Program-made: the position numbers and the translations under genes | Assembly: GCA_017414605.1 (NCBI GenBank) | Contig: JAFQLG010000042.1 | Location: 4,815 to 68,814 of the forward strand | Direction of reading: 5' to 3' | Length of the DNA stretch: 64,000 bases | From: Clostridia bacterium | GTDB lineage: Bacteria > Bacillota_A > Clostridia > Oscillospirales > CAG-272 | Notes under the pieces: generated by a model | Told to the model about the DNA's origin: nothing | The model's database searches: none | The model's input: the letters and a program-made list of their open reading frames with translations, nothing else | Shown here: positions 50,157 through 59,035 of the stretch, piece by piece | How positions within the stretch are numbered: the first letter of the stretch is position 1 | Layout of the letters: each line of letters begins with the position of its first letter

Positions 50157-51344
50157 ATGTATCCGTTCTATTTATATGAAGATATGCCAAAGCTTGGCGA
50201 GCATAGAGTGCGCGCGGAAATAGACGTTTCGGCGCTTAAATACAACTATAGAACTCTGCGCGATATGGCAGCGGGATCAAGACCGATCTGCGTTGTCAAG
50301 GCGGATGCATACGGACACGCCTGCGAGATATGCGTTCCCTCCCTGCTTGAAGAGGGATGCGACTTTTTTGCCGTTTCTTGCATTGACGAGGCAATAGCTG
50401 TCAGAAGAATATGTCAGAATCTCGGCCGCTCGGCAGACGTGCTGATATTGGGCTATACGGATCCTTGCCAGGTGCAACTTTTGTCTACCCATGGCATTAT
50501 TCAAACGCTGATCAGCGAGGAATACGCCAAGCAATTGAATGCGGCGGCAAGCCTTGCTGGCATAAAGGTAAGAGCCCATGCCGCGCTTGATACGGGAATG
50601 AATCGCATCGGAATATGCGCGCGCGACGAGCAGGAATGTGAGGAAGCGGCGGAGACCATAGCCGAAATATCAAAGCTTAACGGCATACTGCTTGAGGGCA
50701 TGTATACCCACCTCTGTCGAGCAGATGAGCAATACGAGGCGGCAGTTCTTTCCAAAGACAGCTTCACTTTGCGCCAGGCGAGAATGTTTACAAGTGTTCA
50801 GCATAGGCTGAGTGAATACGGAATCAAGCTTTTTGCGCACGTTTGCAATTCTGCGGCGGCGGCGAGATTTCCCGACCTTGCGCTTGACGGAGTGCGGATA
50901 GGCATCTTGCTTTATGGCGTTCAGCCCTCGAAGCATCTGGAGGTGCCCGTTCGTCCCGTAATGTCACTCAAGACAGTGGTTTCGCATGTTCACGCCGTAA
51001 ATGCGGGGCAGACTGTGGGCTATGGCGGCGCCTATCTTGCCAAAAAAGACACAAAAATAGCAACTCTTGCCGTAGGATACGGTGACGGATTTTTGCGCTC
51101 CTATTCCGGCGCCACCGTTACGATACATACAGCCTCGGGAGATCACAACGCTAAGATAATCGGACGAATATGCATGGACCAATGCATGATAGACGCGACG
51201 GGCATTCCCGTAAGCGTTGGCGATACGGCAACGCTGTTTGGCAAAGATCCTGCAAAACTGAGGGCGCTTTCCGAAATGGCAGATACTATTGAATACGAGT
51301 GCCTATGTCTTATTTCGGCAAGAGTGCCGCGAGTAATAAAATAA
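50157..51344 (+). CDS. alr: Alanine racemase
   Basis: A 395-residue PLP enzyme of fold type III that makes D-alanine for peptidoglycan. The cofactor lysine is K48 in VVKADAYGHA, and the second catalytic Tyr is in AVGYGDGF. The substrate-binding GRICMDQCMID segment is also present. The N-terminal barrel and C-terminal beta domain have standard proportions; a short extra N-terminal tail of about 15 residues precedes the barrel. The ATG follows AAAGGGG. It opens the plus-strand block and is 49 bases from the next gene. A vanT-like role is possible only if van genes were near; none are. Confidence 0.96.
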   Translation: MYPFYLYEDMPKLGEHRVRAEIDVSALKYNYRTLRDMAAGSRPICVVKADAYGHACEICVPSLLEEGCDFFAVSCIDEAIAVRRICQNLGRSADVLILGYTDPCQVQLLSTHGIIQTLISEEYAKQLNAAASLAGIKVRAHAALDTGMNRIGICARDEQECEEAAETIAEISKLNGILLEGMYTHLCRADEQYEAAVLSKDSFTLRQARMFTSVQHRLSEYGIKLFAHVCNSAAAARFPDLALDGVRIGILLYGVQPSKHLEVPVRPVMSLKTVVSHVHAVNAGQTVGYGGAYLAKKDTKIATLAVGYGDGFLRSYSGATVTIHTASGDHNAKIIGRICMDQCMIDATGIPVSVGDTATLFGKDPAKLRALSEMADTIEYECLCLISARVPRVIK

Positions 51345-51393
51345 AGACCAAGTCAAAAAAGACCGTAATAAATAAAAGGAAAAGGACAGACAA

Positions 51394-53511
51394 ATGAAAA
51401 TTTCAAAGATCCTCTCGTTAATTCTTCTTATGTGCCTTGCACTAACGCTTACCTTTGCGCTTACGTCCTGCTCTGACGAGGATGCCGCTACCGAAGTCAT
51501 CTCCGTTAACGTAAAAAAGGACAAGCAGACTGTTGAGCTCAAGGCAACGCTTGACGCCGTATATGCGGAAAATCATTCAAGCGAAACGCTCTACGTAATA
51601 TCCCTCCCCTCCCATGACCCCGAAACCGCAAAGGAGCAGGCTGAGGTGCTGGGTGAGGTGAAGGTCAAAGGCAGCATCAAATTTGAATTTCCCCTTATGG
51701 ATGAAAACGGTTTTTCAAGATTGCAAAGAGCATTTGCCATAGCCGAAAAGACTTCCACGGGCTACGTTGCGATCACCAACGCGATGTACGTGCAAAATCC
51801 CGAGATAATGGCGGACAAGGCATCGTCCTCTGTCACCCCCTCCGACATCAAGGGGCTCAGCCTCTCCGATCTTTACGAGGCAAAGCTTACGGGCGCCGCT
51901 CACACCGTTATTGAGGTCAATATACAGGAAATGATGCTTGACGGGTATCAGCTTGGCGCTGTAAAGTACAACAGATACGGAGTTTCTTATTTCTTCTCTG
52001 GCTTAGCGGTTGAAAGACTTGACAAGGCCGTCAAAACCGCAAACGAGCTTGGTATAAAGGTATACATAAAGACCGAGAATCGTTCAATTCTCGAAAGCAT
52101 ATTCGGAACGCGTGCAGTCGTTGACGTAACCGATAAGGAGCAAGCGCTTCGCACCGATGCATTTTATGCCTTCTTGGCGGATAGATATTCGGGCGAGTAC
52201 GGTCAGGTATCCGATTACATAATCGGTGAGGCGGCAAACGAGATGGTTGCCACATTCGGCGAATCCGAAACTGAGGAATACGAGGCTGCATATTTTGCAT
52301 GGCTAAGAACGGCGCATATCGCGCTTAAGTCCGTCGATGCGAATGCGCGTGTTTACGTTCCCACCACAAACGTGTGGAGAAACGGACGCGGTGACGTTAT
52401 AGCGGCCAAATCCTTCCTCTCTCATTTGGCAGAAAACACAAAGACGAGCGGAGATTATAACTGGTCTTTGGCACTTGACCTTGGCCGCGGAGAAGATCTT
52501 CCCGCCCTGCTTTCCACGGATTCCTATGATTATTCCAACATTGGCATCGACAACCTCAGCGAGATCACCGATTTTCTTAACACCGCCGCTATGAGATTTG
52601 GCAGTGAAAGACGCGACTTTATTATAGATTCTCTGACTCTGCCCACAACTATAAGCGAGAACAACCGCGCAACTTATTATATTTGCGCATACTACAAGGC
52701 TTGTGAGGTGGGTGCAGATGCCCTGATCTATTCTGCTGACGCCTCTTTGGCAACCTTGCTTGATAAAAACTCCAACAAGGGTGCTATGTATTATATGTTC
52801 TTGCTTTGCGGATCGGATGTAACGGGTCAGCTTGCAGAATATACCGAAAAGGTTGAGGGCTATGGAGTTGACGAGCTCAACAAACACGTTTTCAAAAAGC
52901 TTACCTACCGCCAGAACGCTCTCTATGAGCTTCCCGAGGTTGATGCAAACAGAGTAACGCCCTTCCCCGCAATGCTGGATAGCTTTGCTGAAAACAGCAT
53001 TACACTGGCTCACATGTCGGCAACAGCTGATGGAAACGGTATTTACGGCAGAGAGCTTACGGTCGTTGCCAATACCGGAAACGGTATAGGCGCGGTAACC
53101 GCCGTAAACGTTCCCGCAAAAGCTCTTAAAGAAGCCAAGTATCTCGGTATTACCGTATCAAGCAAGAACCGTCCCACCCTTATTTTGAGTATTACGAACA
53201 ATGCGTCCGGAAGCAAGGTCACGTACATCGCTGAAGCCGCTCTCGTAAACGCCGAAACCGAGTATTATTTTGATATATCCGAGCTTGCGGAGCGCATAGG
53301 CGAATCCGACGACCTGACGGTTACTATTCACTTGTCTTCCAAGGACGAGGTCAGCGAGATCACCGTAAGCGATATATCACTTTACGGCGCCTCCGGGCTT
53401 GGCTGGACCACAGTTCTTATTATTATCATAGTTGTAGTGTGTGCATTGGCACTTGTCGGTGCTATCGTTCTTTTGGCACTCAGAAGAAAGAAAAAGCAGG
53501 CAGCCGCTTAA
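51394..53511 (+). CDS. Lipoprotein with DUF5722-like glycosidase-type body and C-terminal membrane segment (705 aa)
   Basis: Signal peptide with lipobox ALTSC (Cys near residue 26). Residues about 150-560 resemble DUF5722 proteins, a TIM-barrel group related to glycoside hydrolases: GEAANE (possible catalytic Glu), ALDLGRG, and FIIDSLTLP. This is family recognition by eye. A beta-rich domain follows (about 565-670). The end is a strong membrane segment (TTVLIIIIVVVCALALVGAI) and a basic tail (RRKKKQ), the stop-transfer pattern. Having both a lipid anchor and a C-terminal span is unusual and would tether both ends at the membrane. It follows alr and precedes an AraC regulator by 18 bases. Probable role: sensing or cleaving surface polysaccharide. 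Confidence 0.8.
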   Translation: MKISKILSLILLMCLALTLTFALTSCSDEDAATEVISVNVKKDKQTVELKATLDAVYAENHSSETLYVISLPSHDPETAKEQAEVLGEVKVKGSIKFEFPLMDENGFSRLQRAFAIAEKTSTGYVAITNAMYVQNPEIMADKASSSVTPSDIKGLSLSDLYEAKLTGAAHTVIEVNIQEMMLDGYQLGAVKYNRYGVSYFFSGLAVERLDKAVKTANELGIKVYIKTENRSILESIFGTRAVVDVTDKEQALRTDAFYAFLADRYSGEYGQVSDYIIGEAANEMVATFGESETEEYEAAYFAWLRTAHIALKSVDANARVYVPTTNVWRNGRGDVIAAKSFLSHLAENTKTSGDYNWSLALDLGRGEDLPALLSTDSYDYSNIGIDNLSEITDFLNTAAMRFGSERRDFIIDSLTLPTTISENNRATYYICAYYKACEVGADALIYSADASLATLLDKNSNKGAMYYMFLLCGSDVTGQLAEYTEKVEGYGVDELNKHVFKKLTYRQNALYELPEVDANRVTPFPAMLDSFAENSITLAHMSATADGNGIYGRELTVVANTGNGIGAVTAVNVPAKALKEAKYLGITVSSKNRPTLILSITNNASGSKVTYIAEAALVNAETEYYFDISELAERIGESDDLTVTIHLSSKDEVSEITVSDISLYGASGLGWTTVLIIIIVVVCALALVGAIVLLALRRKKKQAAA

Positions 53512-53529
53512 TGAGGGTGATGCAACGGT

Positions 53530-54369
53530 ATGAAAATACAGTATGAAACCCGAGTGGTCGATCTGTCTATCCGCGATGCCTCGGTTGTGGGCGGAACGCT
53601 GACGGTAGGACCTCATCTTCACAAGCATATAGAAATAGTCTATATGATATCGGGTAGCACACGCGCGGTCATAGATACCGAAACGTATACGGTGAACGCC
53701 GGAGATCTTTTGGTTGTGTTTCCCAACAAGATACATAGCTTTGCCGATCTTGAGAGCGGCATCAAGTACGTTCTGTTTATCGTTGACCCCTACGCTATAC
53801 CCGAATTATCACAAAAATTTTTAACTATGGATGCGGACAGCGCGCTTATCAAAGGCGCTTCCCAAAACCAAAGGCTGGACTCGCTTGTCGGCATGCTCGC
53901 CGATTACGAAAACTTCCCTGCTGAGCAAAGAGATCTTTTGATACGCGGATATCTTTTGTCCTTTTGTGCCGAGTTTATTGGTATGATGGATCTGGGACGT
54001 GCTCGCTCGGACGAGAATATGACTATTAAATCCATAGTGGCGTATTGCTCGCAGAATTTTACAAAAGAGCTTTCACTCTCGGTTCTTGAAAAGGAACTGC
54101 ATTTGAGCAAATATTACATCTCACACCTTTTTGGCGACATTCTGAACGTGAGATTCACCGACTACATCAACTCGCTGAGGATATCCGAGGCGTGCAGGCT
54201 TTTAAGGACTACGGATCACAGCGTTACCGAAGTGGCTTCTTTGGCGGGCTTTGGCACGTTGCGCACCTTTAATAGAGCTTTTATCAGTAGAATGGGAACT
54301 TCACCGTCCGTTTATAGAAAGAGCAATGCGACAAAGGACGGAGAGCCCACCGATATTTACGTTATCTGA
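53530..54369 (+). CDS. AraC-family transcriptional regulator
   Basis: A 279-residue regulator. Residues 10-95 form a cupin-type sensor domain (LTVGPHLHKHIEIVYMISG, GDLLVVFPNKIHSF). The C-terminal 100 residues hold two helix-turn-helix motifs: LSLSVLEKELHLSKYYISHLF and VTEVASLAGFGTLRTFNRAF, with the conserved P-x-x-Y-R end (SPSVYRKS). The sensor usually binds a sugar or related small molecule. It starts 18 bases after the lipoprotein gene, whose glycosidase-like body suggests the two belong to one carbohydrate response. Its likely target is that operon or another polysaccharide locus. Confidence 0.93.
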   Translation: MKIQYETRVVDLSIRDASVVGGTLTVGPHLHKHIEIVYMISGSTRAVIDTETYTVNAGDLLVVFPNKIHSFADLESGIKYVLFIVDPYAIPELSQKFLTMDADSALIKGASQNQRLDSLVGMLADYENFPAEQRDLLIRGYLLSFCAEFIGMMDLGRARSDENMTIKSIVAYCSQNFTKELSLSVLEKELHLSKYYISHLFGDILNVRFTDYINSLRISEACRLLRTTDHSVTEVASLAGFGTLRTFNRAFISRMGTSPSVYRKSNATKDGEPTDIYVI

Positions 54370-54402
54370 TACAGTAAAAAAGATAAAGTCCAAATTTTCT
54401 TG

Positions 54403-54431
54403 TTGACAACGGTTGTAAGTTGTGATAGAAT
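54403..54431 (+). promoter_or_regulatory. Promoter of the lysyl-tRNA synthetase gene
   Basis: Perfect TTGACA (54403-54408), 17-base spacer, TAGAAT (54426-54431). The leader to the ATG is short (about 40 bases) and too small for a T-box. Confidence 0.8.
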
Positions 54432-54476
54432 GTATTGGTTATTGTGTTTATATGAGTTTAAGGAAGGAATATAAAA

Positions 54477-56528
54477 ATGCATTGGTCAGAAGAAATAGCA
54501 AAGCGCCTAATAGAAAGGAATCCCGATAAGGAGGAGTATATCTGCGCGGCAGGCGTATCTCCCTCGGGTAGCGTTCACATTGGAAATTTCCGCGACATCG
54601 CAACACCTCTTTTTGTTGTAAAGGCGCTTGAAAAAATGGGCAAAAAGGCAAAGCTCATAATATCCTGGGACGAGTTTGACCGTTGCCGTAAGATCCCCGC
54701 AAACGTCCAGGCGGTTGTTGGCGACACTTACGACAAGTATATCGGTTGTCCCTACGTTGACATTCCCGATCCCTTTGGATGTCACGAAAACTACGCGCGT
54801 CACTTTGAGGAGGAATTCCTCAATGCGATAAAGCCCTTTGGCATCAAGTTTGAGTGCAGATATCAGGCTGATATGTACAGAAGCGGCAAATATACCGCAG
54901 ACCTTATCCACGCCATTAAAAACCGCGGCGAGATATTTGAGATACTTGATTCCTTCAAAACAAAGGACAAGACGTTGAGCGAGGAGGAGCGCCGCGCCGC
55001 TCACGACAAAGAAAAGGCCGAGTACTACCCCGTCAGCATTTTCTGTCCCGAGTGTAAGACCGACTTTACCAAGATCCTTTCCGTAAATGAGGATTGCACG
55101 GATGCAGAATATGAGTGCCGTTGCGGACACCACGGTCATTTTGACTTTACCACCAACTTCAACTGCAAGCTTGGCTGGAAGGTCGACTGGGCTATGCGTT
55201 GGAAATATGAGCAGGTAGACTTTGAGCCGGGTGGAAAAGACCACTCCGCACCCACGGGTTCCTACAACAACTCAAAGGTTATCGCAAAGAAGATATACGG
55301 TCACGAGGCGCCTATTTACCAGGGATACGAATTCATTGGCATCAAGGGCGTTGCGGGAAAAATGTCATCCTCATCCGGACTTAATATGACTCCCGAGCTT
55401 CTCTTAAAGCTTTATCAGCCCGAGATAATCCTCTGGCTCTATTCCAAGACCGAGCCTGTAAAGGCGTTTGACTTCTGCTTTGACGACGGAATCCTCCGCC
55501 AATACTTCGAGTTTGACAAAATGTACAACGAATACAAGGCGGGCAACGCTTCCGAATACAACGCATCCGTTATGTACAATTGCGAGATCGAGGGCAGAGA
55601 GATCGAAACCGTTCCCATGGGACTTCTCGTTCAGCTCGGATCTATTGTTGACTTCAACGTTCCTATGCTTGAAACTGTGTTTGAAAAGATAGGCACGCCC
55701 TACAAGTACGAGCAGTTTAAGGATAGACTTGACAGAGCAAAATTCTGGCTCGAGCAGTGCGCTCCCGAGCAGGTAAACAAGCTGCGCTCAACGCGTAATT
55801 TTGAGGTGTACGGCGAGCTTGGTGAAAAGGAAAGAGCGGCTATTGCGGCGCTCCATGATTTCTTGGCAAACGAAACCTATACTCTGGACGAGCTCAACCA
55901 GGAGCTTTATGCTATTCCCAAAAAGATATACCCCGAGATCACCGATCAAAAGGAACTCAAGGGCATACAGGGCAAGTTCTTCAAAACCGTTTACAAGCTT
56001 CTTATAGACAAGGAGCAGGGTCCCAGACTTTATCTCTTCCTTTACGCGATCGAAAAGGAAAGATTTATAGGCCTGCTTGATTTCTCGTATGGCGAAACGG
56101 ATGAGGAAAAGGCTGTAAACGCTGCGGCAGAGGCGGCGCTTAACCCCGTACAAGAAGAAAAGGTATACGGTGAGCCCGATCCCGTTGAGCCCATAAAGAC
56201 CGATCTTGTTACAATTGATGATTTCGGCAAGCTTGACCTTCGCGTTTGCAAGATAGTTAAGTGCCAGGAGATAAGAAAATCTCATTCCTGCTATAAGCTC
56301 ACGCTGAATGACGGCGTTGGCGAGCGCGTTATTGTTTCCAGCATCAAGCATGACTATAAGGCCGAGGAGCTTGTTGGAAGAAAGATAATCGTTATAGCAA
56401 ATCTTCAGCCCACAAGAATTACGGGTGTTAACAGTAACGGAATGCTTTTGGCTGCCTCAAACAACGCTTGCGGCTGCAAGGTGATCTTTGTTGACGATAT
56501 GGTTCCCGAGGGAACGCAGATACATTAA
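54477..56528 (+). CDS. lysK: Class I lysyl-tRNA synthetase fused to a C-terminal tRNA-binding (EMAPII/Trbp111-like) domain
   Basis: A 683-residue enzyme. Residues 1-530 are an archaeal-type class I LysRS. It has the HIGH equivalent SGSVHIGNFRD (near residue 33), a Cys cluster that should bind zinc (CPEC, then CRCGHHG), and the KMSKS equivalent GKMSSSSG. This is unrelated to the class II LysRS most bacteria use. The last 110 residues (from about 573) are an added OB-fold tRNA-binding domain: FGKLDLRVCKIVKCQEI, then PTRITGVNSNGMLLAAS, as at the end of bacterial MetRS or in Trbp111/EMAPII. Fusion of these two is not one I know as common. The ATG has AAGGAAGGA and a strong promoter. It charges tRNA(Lys). 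Confidence 0.92.
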   Translation: MHWSEEIAKRLIERNPDKEEYICAAGVSPSGSVHIGNFRDIATPLFVVKALEKMGKKAKLIISWDEFDRCRKIPANVQAVVGDTYDKYIGCPYVDIPDPFGCHENYARHFEEEFLNAIKPFGIKFECRYQADMYRSGKYTADLIHAIKNRGEIFEILDSFKTKDKTLSEEERRAAHDKEKAEYYPVSIFCPECKTDFTKILSVNEDCTDAEYECRCGHHGHFDFTTNFNCKLGWKVDWAMRWKYEQVDFEPGGKDHSAPTGSYNNSKVIAKKIYGHEAPIYQGYEFIGIKGVAGKMSSSSGLNMTPELLLKLYQPEIILWLYSKTEPVKAFDFCFDDGILRQYFEFDKMYNEYKAGNASEYNASVMYNCEIEGREIETVPMGLLVQLGSIVDFNVPMLETVFEKIGTPYKYEQFKDRLDRAKFWLEQCAPEQVNKLRSTRNFEVYGELGEKERAAIAALHDFLANETYTLDELNQELYAIPKKIYPEITDQKELKGIQGKFFKTVYKLLIDKEQGPRLYLFLYAIEKERFIGLLDFSYGETDEEKAVNAAAEAALNPVQEEKVYGEPDPVEPIKTDLVTIDDFGKLDLRVCKIVKCQEIRKSHSCYKLTLNDGVGERVIVSSIKHDYKAEELVGRKIIVIANLQPTRITGVNSNGMLLAASNNACGCKVIFVDDMVPEGTQIH

Positions 56529-56554
56529 ATCTGCAGGCGCAAAGGAGCTAATAA

Positions 56555-56902
56555 ATGAATCCCGCCATATATTTGTGCATCTTTCTTCCGCTCTTTCTTG
56601 CCCTGTCGAGAAGGCAAAATCAAAAAAGGCAGAGAGCGGCGATGATGGCTGTAAGAATAAATCGAAAAGGAGATTTGTCAGATATGATCGAAATAGCAAA
56701 AAGATTTGTTGGCCGGGACTGTGTGGTTTACTTGTTTGACGGCAACACGATCGACGGTGTTATTGAGGAAGTGAGCGACGGCGCGCTTCTTATAAAAAAG
56801 AGCGGAGGCAAAGCCGAGGCTATCAATCTTGCTTACGTTACCAGGATAAGAGAATATCCCAAAAATAAAAACGGCAAGAAAAAATCCGTAGTTCTGGATT
56901 GA
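56555..56902 (+). CDS. Small membrane-anchored Sm-like-fold protein
   Basis: A 115-residue protein. The ATG at 56555 has AAAGGAG and begins a hydrophobic segment (residues 4-20, AIYLCIFLPLFLALS). A basic linker follows, and then a small beta domain (FVGRDCVVYLFDGNTIDGV, ALLIKKSGGKAEAINL, YVTRIREYP). That strand order and the DG turn suit an Sm/Hfq-like barrel, though the family cannot be fixed. A start at the second ATG (M44, 56684) would remove the membrane part. It follows the LysRS gene by 26 bases and ends before a terminator. Function unknown. Confidence 0.7.
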   Translation: MNPAIYLCIFLPLFLALSRRQNQKRQRAAMMAVRINRKGDLSDMIEIAKRFVGRDCVVYLFDGNTIDGVIEEVSDGALLIKKSGGKAEAINLAYVTRIREYPKNKNGKKKSVVLD

Positions 56903-56917
56903 TAAAACAATAAAGAC

Positions 56918-56959
56918 AAAAAGCAAAACTCGTTGACAAGTCAACGAGTTTTGCTTTTT
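56918..56959. terminator. Bidirectional terminator between convergent units
   Basis: AAAAAGCAAAACTCGTTGAC and its exact complement (56940-56959) are separated by two bases. A-tracts and T-tracts flank it on both strands, so it serves both the LysRS unit and the minus-strand unit ending at 56978. Confidence 0.92.
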
Positions 56960-56977
56960 TATTTGTGTTTGAAGTTG

Positions 56978-57643
56978 TTATTTGCCGCCAATTACGGTTA
57001 TGAAATTGTCAAACATTTTTATAACGTCCGGCAGTATGTAGCACACAAAGGCGCATAAGATAAGAGAAACTGCGGTTACCAGAATGAACGAACCCCAATT
57101 TGCTCCCTGCTTTTCAAACTTTACCTCCGCGGCGTATTTTTTGTCTTCGGGAATGTAGAAATGCATTGTGTTGAGGTCGCGCTTGAATTCGGGATATTGG
57201 AATTTTGGCGGCTTTGGATCGTTTTTGTGAAGTTCTTCAAACTCTTCCCTTGCCTTCTCTGCATTTTCCATATATTCGTCCTCTTCGACGCAACGGATCC
57301 ACCTTGACAAAGAGCCGTAGCTCTTTATCGTGTTTCGTACACCCGGACTTCTTAAATACCCCAGGTCATAAAGGGTTTTTGCGCGTTGTTTGTCAAAGCA
57401 TTCTTCGTAAATGATCTTCCTGACAAAATCGCCTATATATCGCTTTGTGTATATGCTACTTGCCGAGGCAACTATGATGCCTACCGTAATACCAAGTATT
57501 ATGGTCTGCATTGAGATCAGCGTTCCCGTGCCAAACGATATGTTTTCAAGATATGGCATTTCGGGAGAAAAATATGTTTCGCTGAAGTATTCCCAAAGCT
57601 CCTCGAGCAGGCTTTTTTGTTTTGCGAGGATTGCTCCTAACAT
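56978..57643 (-). CDS. Two-span membrane protein of unknown function
   Basis: A 221-residue protein with no family recognised. There are hydrophobic segments at about residues 38-62 (TLISMQTIILGITVGIIVAS) and 186-210 (FILVTAVSLILCAFVCYIL). The central 120 residues are charged and probably cytoplasmic. A Glu/Lys/Pro-rich stretch lies before the second span. It follows serS by 41 bases and ends at the bidirectional terminator, so it is the last member of the parA-parB-serS block. The start ATG has a plausible AAGGAG site. Confidence 0.75.
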   Translation of the reverse strand: MLGAILAKQKSLLEELWEYFSETYFSPEMPYLENISFGTGTLISMQTIILGITVGIIVASASSIYTKRYIGDFVRKIIYEECFDKQRAKTLYDLGYLRSPGVRNTIKSYGSLSRWIRCVEEDEYMENAEKAREEFEELHKNDPKPPKFQYPEFKRDLNTMHFYIPEDKKYAAEVKFEKQGANWGSFILVTAVSLILCAFVCYILPDVIKMFDNFITVIGGK

Positions 57644-57684
57644 AGTAAAACTCCTTACAGTATAAGACTTTTACTTGATTGTCG

Positions 57685-58965
57685 TTACTTCTTGATAACG
57701 TCTGTGCCGAGATACTTGCGAAGGACCTCGGGAACGGTTACGCTGCCGTCCTTGTTCTGATTCTGCTCAACGAGAGCAGGAAGAATTCTGGACGTTACAA
57801 GTCCGGAGCCGTTGAGAGTGTGCAGATATTCTGTCTTTCCATTATCTCTCTTAACCCTCATCATGCCGCGGCGAGCCTGGTAGTCGCGCGCGTTGGAAAC
57901 CGAGCTGACTTCCTTGTATCCGTTCATGGAAGGAATGTTGATCTCGATGTCATAGGTTCTCGCCATGGATGCCGAGCAGTCCTCTGCGGCAAGCTTAACG
58001 GTTCTGAAATGGAATCCAAGTCCCTTTACAAGATTCTCTGCCTTTGTTACCAGCTCTTCAAATGCTTCGTCGCTCTTTTCGGGAAGCGTGAATTGGAACA
58101 TTTCTACCTTATTAAATTGATGTCCGCGAACCATTCCGCGCTCGTCGGAACGATAAGAGCCTGCTTCGCGGCGGAAACAAGGCGTATAGCTTACGAGTTT
58201 CTTGGGAAGATCCTTCTCGGTGAGTATTTCGTTTCTGTAAAGTGAAGCGAGTGCTGCTTCGGCTGTGGGAAGCATGTATCTTACTCGATCGTCGGTGGGG
58301 TTTGCGATTCTGTATACCTCATCGGCAAACTTGGGGAACTGTCCCGCGGTAACTCCGCACTCGTATTCAAGCATGTGGGGAGGCAAAATGAGTTCATATC
58401 CGTCTGCAAGATGAGTATCAATAAAGTAATTGAGAAGCGCCCATTCAAGTCTTGAGCCCATACCGCGATAGATCCAGAATCCGGACCCCGAGAGCTTTGT
58501 GCCTCTTTCGTAGTCTATAAGACCGAGATCGGTGCAGAGATCAACGTGATTTTTGGGCTCAAAATCGAATTTGTGGGGTTCTCCAAAGTAGCGAAGGGGC
58601 TCGTTGTTCTCTTTTCCGCCTTCCTTGAGGTCTACGTCGGGGAGGTTGGGAAGACCCAACATGTAGCCTGTGAGCTCGGTTTCAACGCCCTTGAGCAGTT
58701 CGTCGTTTGCTTTTGCCTTAGCGCCAAGTTCCTTGGACTGTGCGAATATGGGTGCAAGATCGCGACCTTCCTTTTTATATTGGGGAATGGACTTAGTCAG
58801 CTTGTTCTGCTCAGCCTTAAGTCCTTCGGTTTCGGCGATGAGTGCGCGTCTTTTTGCATCAAGTTCAAGTATTTTTGCGATTTCTTCTTTTGCGTCCTTG
58901 CCTTTTTTTGCAAGCCTGGCAATAACTTCTTCGGGATTTGTCTTTATATAATTGATGTCAAGCAT
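57685..58965 (-). CDS. serS: Seryl-tRNA synthetase
   Basis: A 426-residue class II enzyme of normal length. Residues 1-110 are the long antiparallel coiled-coil arm that grips the tRNA(Ser) variable arm (DINYIKTNPEEV then Lys/Glu-rich helices). The catalytic core has motif 2 around FRREAGSYRSDERGMVRGHQ, which includes the serine-site Arg, and motif 3 LNGSGLVTSRILPALVEQ. It charges tRNA(Ser) and tRNA(Sec) where present. No T-box was found in the 70 bases upstream, so it may be co-transcribed with parB. Confidence 0.97.
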   Translation of the reverse strand: MLDINYIKTNPEEVIARLAKKGKDAKEEIAKILELDAKRRALIAETEGLKAEQNKLTKSIPQYKKEGRDLAPIFAQSKELGAKAKANDELLKGVETELTGYMLGLPNLPDVDLKEGGKENNEPLRYFGEPHKFDFEPKNHVDLCTDLGLIDYERGTKLSGSGFWIYRGMGSRLEWALLNYFIDTHLADGYELILPPHMLEYECGVTAGQFPKFADEVYRIANPTDDRVRYMLPTAEAALASLYRNEILTEKDLPKKLVSYTPCFRREAGSYRSDERGMVRGHQFNKVEMFQFTLPEKSDEAFEELVTKAENLVKGLGFHFRTVKLAAEDCSASMARTYDIEINIPSMNGYKEVSSVSNARDYQARRGMMRVKRDNGKTEYLHTLNGSGLVTSRILPALVEQNQNKDGSVTVPEVLRKYLGTDVIKK

Positions 58966-59035
58966 CTCGTGTTTCCTTTCTTTGCTGTGTTTGTGTAATT
59001 TTTGCTAAGCAATGATAGTTTTATTCAAATTGTCT

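Noticed and set aside
50157..51344. vanT-type serine racemase
   Set aside because: No membrane domain is present and there are no van neighbours; length and motifs match ordinary alanine racemase.
54361..54476. T-box riboswitch ahead of the lysyl-tRNA synthetase gene
   Set aside because: Only about 40 bases lie between the promoter and the ATG, with no AGGGTGGNACCGCG-like element.
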